Of a DNA stretch of 17,124 bases, positions 6,671-13,098 are shown one piece after another. The first letter of the stretch is position 1, and every line of letters starts with the position of its first letter. Under the pieces are notes generated by a model that was not told where the DNA came from, made no database searches, and saw nothing but the letters and a program-made list of their open reading frames with translations. The position numbers and the translations under genes are program-made. Source of the stretch: CAYPKW01 sp964411425 (GTDB taxonomy: Bacteria; Pseudomonadota; Alphaproteobacteria; Dongiales; Dongiaceae); contig CAYPKW010000054.1 of NCBI GenBank assembly GCA_964411425.1, positions 1-17,124 of the forward strand, written 5' to 3'.

Positions 6671-7534
6671 CTACTTGCGTTTGCGCCCGACGAGAAACAC
6701 CAGTGTTACAAATAAAATCGAGATTGCCAATAGCATCGAGGAGATGGCGTTGACTTCCGGCGTCACCCCCACTTTGTGGAGTTGGCCCCAGATGTAGAGC
6801 GGCAGCGTGGTCTGGCCGGGGCCGGCGACGAACTGCGTGATCGTGAAATCGTCGAACGAAACGATGAAGGCGAGCGCGGCGCCGCCCGAGATGCCGGGAG
6901 TCAAGAGCGGCAGAGTGACGCGCCGGAAGGCCTGCCACGGCGTGGCGTAGAGGTCCGCCGCCGCCTGTTCCAGCGTCAGGTCCATGTCCTCGAGGCGGGC
7001 GCGGATCGGCATGTAGGCGAAGGGAATGCAGAAGACCGTATGCGCCAGGATAAGGTTGCCGAGGCCGAAGTTGATGGCGGCCGTCGAGGCCAACAGCGCG
7101 AAGAACGAGAGCGTCGCCACGGCAGTGACGATTTCCGGGACCATGAGCGGCAGGTTGATGACCATGTAGGCCGCGGTCTGGCCCCGCCACGGTCTGGTCC
7201 GCGTCGTCGCCAGCGCCGCCGCCGTCGCCAAGATCGTCGCCACCACCGTGGCCGAGATGGATATCTTGAGCGTATTGAGGGCGGCGCGCTGGATGTCGTC
7301 ATTGGCAAGCACGCTCGCATACCAGGTCAGGCTGAACTCCGACCACCGGGTGACCGAGCGACTGGCGTTGAAAGAGAAAATGACGAGGATGGCGATGGGG
7401 GCGTAGAGCACGGCGAGGCACCCGAGCGCGATCGTCCCGAATCCCGGCTGGCGCTTGAGATCGAGCGCTCGGCGGGCGGCAGGCGCAAATCCGTCGCCGG
7501 CGGGCCCGGAGCGCGTCAGGGTCGCCTCAGTCAT
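6671..7534 (-). CDS. potI: ABC transporter permease, PotI/PotC-like
   Basis: The 287-residue inner-membrane protein has about six predicted transmembrane segments. The first is FGTIALGCLAVLYAPIAILV (about 32-51) and the last lies near residues 264-282. The cytoplasmic EAA loop, EQAAADLYATPWQAF followed by TLPLLTPG (about 189-214), is the contact site with the ATPase. SFDDFTITQFVAGPG near 226-240 is characteristic of the PotC/PotI subgroup. It forms the channel heterodimer with the permease encoded immediately upstream; the two reading frames overlap by 8 bp (7527-7534), indicating translational coupling. It ends RKRK, a typical positively charged cytoplasmic tail. Substrate specificity is inferred from the operon. 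Confidence 0.9.
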   Translation of the reverse strand: MTEATLTRSGPAGDGFAPAARRALDLKRQPGFGTIALGCLAVLYAPIAILVIFSFNASRSVTRWSEFSLTWYASVLANDDIQRAALNTLKISISATVVATILATAAALATTRTRPWRGQTAAYMVINLPLMVPEIVTAVATLSFFALLASTAAINFGLGNLILAHTVFCIPFAYMPIRARLEDMDLTLEQAAADLYATPWQAFRRVTLPLLTPGISGGAALAFIVSFDDFTITQFVAGPGQTTLPLYIWGQLHKVGVTPEVNAISSMLLAISILFVTLVFLVGRKRK

Positions 7535-8501
7535 GCGCCACCCGCGACTTCGCGGCGGCGCTGCGAACGTAGACCATCAGCGCCAGAAGGACGCCCGCCA
7601 TCAGAATGAGCGCCTGCGCCGATCCGAACGGCCAGTTGCGCGAAGTCCCGAACTGCAAGGCGATCAGGTTGCCGATCATGAGCTCGGTGCCGCCGCCCAG
7701 GATGAGGGGCGTGATGTAGGCGCCGATGGCCGGGATGAACACCAGGAGGCAGCCGGCGATGATCCCCGGTTTCGCCAGTGGGATGATGATGCGCCGCAGA
7801 ACCTTGCCGCGGGTCGCGTAAAGATCGAAGCCGGCCTCGACCAACCGGAAGTCCAACTTCTCTAGGCTCGCATAGAGCGGCAGCACCATGAACGGCAGGA
7901 AGCTGTAAAGCAGGCCGAGCACGATCGCGAAATTGGTGTACAGGATGAGGATCGGCGCGTCGATCACGCCGAGCCAGATCAGAAAATCGTTGATCAGACC
8001 CTGGTCGCGGATGATCAGCATGATGGCGTATGTGCGGATCAACAGATTGGTCCAGAACGGGATCGTGATCAGGAACACCCAGAAGTTGCGCTGCCCCGGC
8101 GGCCGCGTGGCCATGAAATAGGCGGTGGGAAACCCGACCAGAAGGCAGGCAAGCGTCGTGAATGCGGCAAACAGGATCGAGCGCAGGTAGATCCCGAGAT
8201 AATCCGTGGTGAGATGCAGGGTCTCGTCGAACAGGTCCTTCTGAAACAGGAACGAGACGTAGGCCTCGGCCGAGAATTCCCACTCGACGCCGCCGTAGGT
8301 TCCGGCGACCAGAAACGAGAAGATCAGGATGATGAACAGCGGCGCGATGCCGAAGACGCCGATCACCGCCACGGCCGGGCCGACGAGCGCCCAACGCACC
8401 TGGCGGTGCTGGCGCTTCGACTGCGCCTCGACGGCGGCGACGCGGCTGGCGGCCTCCGGGAGGTCGCTCTGCTCGGCCGGGGCCGTTGCGGCGAAATCCA
8501 T
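7527..8501 (-). CDS. potH: ABC transporter permease, PotH/PotB-like
   Basis: The 324-residue inner-membrane permease has a hydrophilic N-terminal extension of about 37 residues. The first membrane segment (WALVGPAVAVIGVFGIAPL) follows, then a periplasmic region and further segments, including YLRSILFAAFTTLACLLVGF and VFLITIPFWTNLLIRTYA. The latter PFWTN..IRTYAW-like motif is conserved in PotB/PotH. The EAA loop EAGFDLYATRGKVLRRIIIP lies near residues 222-241, followed by LAKPGIIAG and FIPAIGAYITPLILGG, also hallmarks of this subgroup. The ATG at 8501 is 4 nt past the potG-like stop and the 3' end overlaps the next permease by 8 bp, so all three are co-expressed. Confidence 0.9.
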   Translation of the reverse strand: MDFAATAPAEQSDLPEAASRVAAVEAQSKRQHRQVRWALVGPAVAVIGVFGIAPLFIILIFSFLVAGTYGGVEWEFSAEAYVSFLFQKDLFDETLHLTTDYLGIYLRSILFAAFTTLACLLVGFPTAYFMATRPPGQRNFWVFLITIPFWTNLLIRTYAIMLIIRDQGLINDFLIWLGVIDAPILILYTNFAIVLGLLYSFLPFMVLPLYASLEKLDFRLVEAGFDLYATRGKVLRRIIIPLAKPGIIAGCLLVFIPAIGAYITPLILGGGTELMIGNLIALQFGTSRNWPFGSAQALILMAGVLLALMVYVRSAAAKSRVAHD

Positions 8502-8505
8502 CCGC

Positions 8506-9585
8506 TCAGTCCTGCAACAGGCGCGCGGCGCCGGGCGGCACCTCGACCCCGACCCGGTCGCCCACGGCGAAGGCGGCGCGCCCGTCCACCGTGTTCTGTA
8601 CCCGCACGCTGAGGCGGCTATCGTCGCCGAGGCGCACGTCGTAGCTGGTGTCGTTGCCGAAATAAACCGCCTGCGTCACCGTGGCGAGGCCGCCACCCGG
8701 GCGCAGCGCAATCTTCTCCGGCCGTAGCGCCAGCATGAGACGCGCCCCCGCCGAGGGCTGCGAGGCGGCGCTGGCCAGCACTTCGAGGCCGCCCTCGCTG
8801 CGGCAACGCACGTAGCCGTTCTCGGGCCCCACCGCGATCGCCGTCACGAAGTTGGTGTCGCCGATGAAGTCGGCGACGAAGCGGTTGATCGGATTCTCGT
8901 ATATCTCGATCGGCGTACCGAGCTGCTGGACGCGGCCGCGGTCCATGACCGCGATGCGGTCGCTCATCGTGAGCGCCTCGTCCTGGTCGTGGGTGACGAA
9001 GATGAAGGTGATGCCGGTCGTCCGCTGCAGGTTCTTGAGCTCGGCGCGCATGCCCTGGCGCAGCTTGAGGTCGAGCGCCGACAAGGGCTCGTCCAGAAGC
9101 AGGACCCGCGGGTGGTTGGCGAGTGCCCGCGCCAGCGCCACGCGCTGCTGCTGCCCGCCGGAGAGCTGGGCCGACTTGCGCGCGCCCAGCCCGGTCATCT
9201 TCACCAGGCCCAGCATCTCGTCCACCACGCGCACGGTCTCCGCCTTGGCCACCCCGCGCATCTCGAGGCCGAAGGCGATGTTCTCGGCCACCGTCATGTG
9301 GGGGAAAAGCGCATAGCTCTGGAAAACGGTGTTGACCGGCCGCTTGAAAGGCGGCAGGTGCACCACGGACTGCCCGGCCAGGAGGATGTCGCCGGCCGTC
9401 GGCAGTTCGAAGCCGGCGACGAGCCGCAGGAGCGTCGTCTTGCCGCAGCCCGAGGGGCCGAGGAGGGTGAAGAACTCGTTCTCGCGGATCGTGAGCGACA
9501 CGTGATCGAGGGCGCGGACGGAGTCCGCGCCTGTCCCGAACACTTTAGTGAGGTTGCGCGCCTCTACCGCCGTCTCGATGCTCAC
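8506..9585 (-). CDS. potG: Polyamine ABC transporter ATP-binding protein (PotG/PotA-like)
   Basis: A GTG start at 9585 is chosen because GGAGGAGG sits about 6 nt upstream; an in-frame ATG at 9612 would add nine arginine/proline-rich residues without conservation. The 359-residue product has Walker A GPSGCGKTT (43-51), the Q-loop FQSYALFPHMTV (Gln89), ABC signature LSGGQQQRVALARAL (141-155), Walker B VLLLDEPLSALD (161-172) and the H-loop FVTHDQDEALTM (His199). The C-terminal third forms a TOBE regulatory domain (LALRPEKI, GNDTSYDVRL) as in PotA/PotG and other CUT1-like importers. It hydrolyses ATP at the cytoplasmic face to drive uptake. It is first in the leftward transporter operon, so the promoter should lie in 9586-9806. 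Confidence 0.92.
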   Translation of the reverse strand: MSIETAVEARNLTKVFGTGADSVRALDHVSLTIRENEFFTLLGPSGCGKTTLLRLVAGFELPTAGDILLAGQSVVHLPPFKRPVNTVFQSYALFPHMTVAENIAFGLEMRGVAKAETVRVVDEMLGLVKMTGLGARKSAQLSGGQQQRVALARALANHPRVLLLDEPLSALDLKLRQGMRAELKNLQRTTGITFIFVTHDQDEALTMSDRIAVMDRGRVQQLGTPIEIYENPINRFVADFIGDTNFVTAIAVGPENGYVRCRSEGGLEVLASAASQPSAGARLMLALRPEKIALRPGGGLATVTQAVYFGNDTSYDVRLGDDSRLSVRVQNTVDGRAAFAVGDRVGVEVPPGAARLLQD

Positions 9586-9806
9586 GCCCCTCCTCCTCGC
9601 CGCCGGGCGCATCTCGTTGCGCCGACATTACGGGATTGGGGGCACCCCCGCCACCCCCTCAAGCGGGGAAGCGGCCCGGCACCGCGCGCCGAGGGCGTTG
9701 GCGCCGGGCCGCTGCGCGGCTAGAGTACGCGCCTCATGCCGATGCCCGCCGCGACCCGTCCTTGAGCCGAACGTCGTCCGCCACAGCGCCTCAGACGGTC
9801 CGCGGC
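9586..9806. other. Divergent intergenic region between potG-like and eamA-like genes
   Basis: This 221-bp gap must hold the promoters of the leftward transporter operon and the rightward exporter/TPR cassette. I see a small GC-rich inverted repeat around 9637-9656 (ggggg...ccccc runs) but no confident -35/-10 pair on either strand. Part of it may be coding if the exporter uses the TTG at 9762 as its start. Confidence 0.4.
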
Positions 9807-10670
9807 ATGACGTTCATGCTAGTCGGAATCCTGTTGTTCTCGCTCATGGACGTCCTGGTCAAGCTGGCCGCCGCGCGCTATCCGATCGGCCAGATCGTCT
9901 TCTGCCGCAACTTCTTCGCGTTCGTGCCGCTCGCCTTCTTCATCGGCCGGGCGGGCGGCGTGGGCGTGTTGCGCACGGCGCACATCGCTCAACACCTGGT
10001 GCGCGCCGCGACGGGCGTCGGCGCGATGTTCCTATTCTTCTGGGCCTTCGCCCTGTTGCCGCTGGCCGACGCCGTGGCGCTGGGACAGGCGGCGCCGATC
10101 TTCCTTTGCGCGCTGTCGGTGCCGCTCTTGGGCGAGCGGGTCGGGGTGCGGCGGTGGTCGGCGGTGGCGGTCGGGTTCATCGGCGTGCTGGCGATGACCC
10201 GGCCCGGCGCCGGCATCTTCGAGCCGGCGGCCCTGGCGCCGATCGCCGGCGCCGCGCTCTACGCGCTCGCCATGATCACTATCCGCCGGCTCGGGCGCGC
10301 CGAGCCCGCCGCCACCATCGTGTTCTACTTCACGCTGTTCGCGACGCTAGCCGGGGCCGCCACGCTGCCGTTCGGCTGGCGGCTGCCCGATGCGTGGGGC
10401 TTGGCGGCGCTCATCGCCATCGGGCTCGTGGGCGGCTGCGCGCAGATGGCTCTCACCCAGGCGTTTCGTCTGGCGCCGGTGTCCGCGGTGGCGCCCTTCG
10501 AATACGGCGGCCTGGTCTTCGCGGTCGCGTTCGGCTACCTGATCTGGGGCGACTTTCCGGATGCCTTCATCTGGACGGGGGCCGCCACGGTGGTGGCGAG
10601 CGGCCTTTACATCCTGCATCGCGAGGCTATTCTCGCGCGCTCCCGCCGGCCCGAACGATCGAGCGAATGA
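9807..10670 (+). CDS. EamA/DMT-superfamily transporter (10 TM)
   Basis: The 287-residue very hydrophobic protein consists of two EamA repeats of about five membrane helices each. MLVGILLFSLMDVLVKLAA followed by QIVFCRNFF is the classic first repeat opening (4-31). FAVAFGYLIWGDFPDAFIWTG near the end matches the second-repeat helix pair with its conserved acidic turn. The family exports (rarely imports) small molecules such as amino acids or nucleotide derivatives across the inner membrane; no substrate can be named. The start is uncertain: the ATG at 9807 is used here, but the TTG at 9762, adding SRTSSATAPQTVRG before it, is plausible, and neither has a clear ribosome binding site. Its stop overlaps the next start (ATGA), which links expression to the TPR-sulfotransferase. 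Confidence 0.85.
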   Translation: MTFMLVGILLFSLMDVLVKLAAARYPIGQIVFCRNFFAFVPLAFFIGRAGGVGVLRTAHIAQHLVRAATGVGAMFLFFWAFALLPLADAVALGQAAPIFLCALSVPLLGERVGVRRWSAVAVGFIGVLAMTRPGAGIFEPAALAPIAGAALYALAMITIRRLGRAEPAATIVFYFTLFATLAGAATLPFGWRLPDAWGLAALIAIGLVGGCAQMALTQAFRLAPVSAVAPFEYGGLVFAVAFGYLIWGDFPDAFIWTGAATVVASGLYILHREAILARSRRPERSSE

Positions 10671-12730
10671 TGAGCGCGCACACTTCTCAATTGGTGACGC
10701 GACCGGCCGGGACGGCGCTGCAGGCGGCGCTGGCGCTGCACAAGGCGGGCCGGCTGGAGGCGGCGGAGGCGGGCTATCGCGCGCTGCTGGCGCGGGACCC
10801 CGACGACCTCGACGCGCTGCACCTGTTGGGCAAGCTCTTGGTCCAGTCGGGCCGCTCGCGGGAGGCGATCGAGGCGGTGCAGCGGGCGGTGGCGCAGCGG
10901 AGCAACGCGCCGGCGCTACACAACACGCTGGGGCTGGCCTATCAGGCGGCGGAGAACGAAGCGGCGGCCGAGAGCGCGTTTCGCCAGGCGCTCGCCCTGC
11001 GCCCGGGGTATGCCGAGGCGCACGTCAACCTGGGCAACCTGCTGCGCTGCCGGGGCGACAAGGTCGGCGCGCTCGAAGAGTTGCGCGCCGCAGCCAAGGC
11101 AAACTATGTGGAGGCTGCTGGTCACCTTGCCATGTTGCTGGCCGAGATGGGCAGGCATGAAGAGGCGGTAGAATCCCTCGAACTCGCGAACCAGCTGCGC
11201 CCGGGACGTGTCGAATTGCTGGCGAGCCTTGGGGCCGTGCTCGCCGATCTGAAGCGTCCCGAAGCGGAAGAGCGTCTGCGCCAGGCGTTAGCCGTGCAGC
11301 CCGATCACGCTGGGGCGCTCTGCCGGCTGGGCCGCCTGCTGATTGCCACGTTCCGGCCCGAGGAGGGCTTCGCCTGCCTCGAAAAGGCGGTCGCGGCCGC
11401 GCCCGCCAACGCGACGGTACGCGCCGGGCTGGCGCAGGCGCTGGAGAAGGCCGGGCGCGTCCGCGAGGCGAAGGCGCAGTTCGCGGTCGCCGTGCAGGCC
11501 AACCCGCGCTTCGTCCCCGGATGGCTCGGGCTTGCGCGATGTTGCGTGGACCTCGGTTGCTTCGAGGAGGCTTCGCGGCACTGCCTACGAGCGTTCGAGA
11601 TCGACCCCGAGAACGAGGACACGCTTGCGGCGATCGCGCAGAGCAACGCCGGCGACCTCAAGTCCGCCGACCTCGACCGGCTAGAGCGGGCGAGCGAGAA
11701 TCCTGCGGCTTCGTCCGATCGCCGGCGATCGCTGCATACGGCGCTTGCTGAATACTACGAGATGACGAAGGACTACGAGCGGGCCTTCCTGCACATCTCG
11801 GCATTCAATCGCGAACGTTTCCGGGAGATGACGGCCGCTGGCATCGCCTACGACGAAGAAGCGGATAAGACAGCGGTTGACAGCAACTTCCTCATCTTTG
11901 ATCGAGACTTCTTTCGAACCGTCGCAGGGTGGGGGGAGATCTCCGAGTTGCCTGTGTTCATCATGGGCATGCCCCGCACGGGCAAGACACTGTGCGAGCG
12001 CATCCTGACCGGCCACAGCCAGGTGCACGGCGCCGGCGAATTGAACGCCGTTCGTGAGATCGCGGTCACTCTGCAGCGCCAATTGGCCGACGAGGGCCTA
12101 GCGGTCGCCGGTACCTTCCCGGAATGCGCGTCTGGGCTGACGCAGGAGCTCGGCCGCCGCCTCGCCGCGCGCCATCTTGACATGCTTCGACGGTTAGCCC
12201 CGCAGGCGGAGCGTATCATCGACACGACACCGGGAAACTACATGCTCTTGGGACTGATTGCAGTCCTGTTTTCCCATGCCAAGATCATCCACTGCCGGCG
12301 CGACCCAGTGGACACCTGTTTTGCCTGCTATGCCAAGAACTTCACCAATCCGCTGCCGTGGGCATCGGATTTGACCACCCTGGGGCGGCACTACCGACAG
12401 TACGACCGGATAATGCACCACTGGCGCGATGTGCTACCAGTACCTATGCTCGAGGTCTCCTACGAGGAACTGGTGGACTGCCCCGAAAAAGTGGCGCGCC
12501 GGATCGTCGACTTTTGCGACCTCGAATGGGAGGATGGCTGCGCCAGGTTGAAGGACACCGAGCAGGCGGAGAGGACGGCGAGCCGGTGGCAGGGGCGTCA
12601 ACCCCTTAACCAGGCCTCGGTCGGCCGGTGGCGGCATTTTGAACGCGATCTCGGCCCGCTTGTAGAGGCGCTCGGCGACTGTCGCCATTCCGGGAAACGG
12701 ATCGGGGACAGGCGCTCGACCATCGGGTAA
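10667..12730 (+). CDS. TPR-repeat sulfotransferase family protein (copy 1)
   Basis: The 687-residue protein starts at the ATG at 10667 (a second ATG follows immediately), overlapping the EamA stop. Residues ~15-320 are about nine tetratricopeptide repeats with the A-x-x-x-G-x-x-x-A-x-x-x-A/L-x-P pattern. Residues ~425-670 form a sulfotransferase domain. Its 5'-phosphosulfate loop region reads VFIMGMPRTGKTL (430-442), the 3'-phosphate region reads IIHCRRDPVDTCFACY (540-555), and RHYRQYDRIMHHW (574-586) is family-typical. Such proteins transfer sulfate from PAPS to a protein or small molecule, with TPRs for partner recognition. The usual DKMP.N motif is altered to DTTPGN (519-524). Bases 10716-11047 are identical to 13135-13466 of copy 2, while the later part is more divergent and looks less GC-rich. 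The C-terminus runs 14 residues past the GDCR end of copy 2, marking a probable rearrangement junction. Confidence 0.87.
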   Translation: MMSAHTSQLVTRPAGTALQAALALHKAGRLEAAEAGYRALLARDPDDLDALHLLGKLLVQSGRSREAIEAVQRAVAQRSNAPALHNTLGLAYQAAENEAAAESAFRQALALRPGYAEAHVNLGNLLRCRGDKVGALEELRAAAKANYVEAAGHLAMLLAEMGRHEEAVESLELANQLRPGRVELLASLGAVLADLKRPEAEERLRQALAVQPDHAGALCRLGRLLIATFRPEEGFACLEKAVAAAPANATVRAGLAQALEKAGRVREAKAQFAVAVQANPRFVPGWLGLARCCVDLGCFEEASRHCLRAFEIDPENEDTLAAIAQSNAGDLKSADLDRLERASENPAASSDRRRSLHTALAEYYEMTKDYERAFLHISAFNRERFREMTAAGIAYDEEADKTAVDSNFLIFDRDFFRTVAGWGEISELPVFIMGMPRTGKTLCERILTGHSQVHGAGELNAVREIAVTLQRQLADEGLAVAGTFPECASGLTQELGRRLAARHLDMLRRLAPQAERIIDTTPGNYMLLGLIAVLFSHAKIIHCRRDPVDTCFACYAKNFTNPLPWASDLTTLGRHYRQYDRIMHHWRDVLPVPMLEVSYEELVDCPEKVARRIVDFCDLEWEDGCARLKDTEQAERTASRWQGRQPLNQASVGRWRHFERDLGPLVEALGDCRHSGKRIGDRRSTIG
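10716..11047 (+). repeat. 332-bp perfect direct repeat, copy 1 (5' TPR-coding block)
   Basis: Aligned with 13135-13466 at a constant offset of 2419 bases I find no mismatch. The first difference on the right is t11048 versus c13467, and on the left g10715 versus c13134. It encodes about the first three TPR units of the sulfotransferase-fusion proteins. Confidence 0.95.
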
Positions 12731-12750
12731 CGAGTATAGGCGAATCGATC

Positions 12751-13098
12751 ATGGACGCCACAACGCGCGTCGGCAGCGTGCGCGTGCACCGCGAGCCCGG
12801 CATCGATCCGTTGATCGACCTCGACGGCTTCGCCGCGCAGATCGCCGCCATGGACCTCACGCTTTCGATCGACAACAGCACCGTGCACCTCGCCGGCGCC
12901 CTCGGCAGTCCGGTGTGGACCCTGCTGCCCTTCGCGCCCGACTATCGCTGGTTTGTAGGGCGCGACGACAGCCCCTGGTATCCCGCCATGCGGCTCGTTC
13001 GCCAGGCGGCACCGGGCGACTGGGCCGGCGTATTGGAGCGCGTCGCCGCGGACCTCGCCGACCTCGCCCGACGGCCCGCGCGGTCGAGGCAGGCATGA
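12751..13098 (+). pseudogene. Orphan C-terminal fragment of a TPR-linked glycosyltransferase (GT9/GT41-like)
   Basis: The 115-residue reading frame encodes only the end of a glycosyltransferase. DLTLSIDNSTVHLAGALG (residues ~35-52) is the nucleotide-sugar-site motif seen in TPR-fused and heptosyltransferase-like enzymes (usual form ISVDT.VAHLAGALG). PVWTLLPFAPDYRW and DSPWYPAMRLVRQ are the standard following segments. The N-terminal GT half and any TPR part are missing, and there is no good ribosome binding site upstream, so a working enzyme is unlikely. It sits between the two TPR-sulfotransferase genes, begins 20 bp after copy 1 ends, and still overlaps copy 2 by 4 bp (ATGA at 13095-13098), consistent with being the 3' remnant of a former operon gene. 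It might still be expressed as a short protein; most likely it is a deletion product. Confidence 0.72.

Noticed and set aside
9637..9656. GC-rich inverted repeat upstream of eamA considered as a terminator or operator
   Set aside because: No T-tract on either strand and the arms are simple G/C runs; too weak to call.
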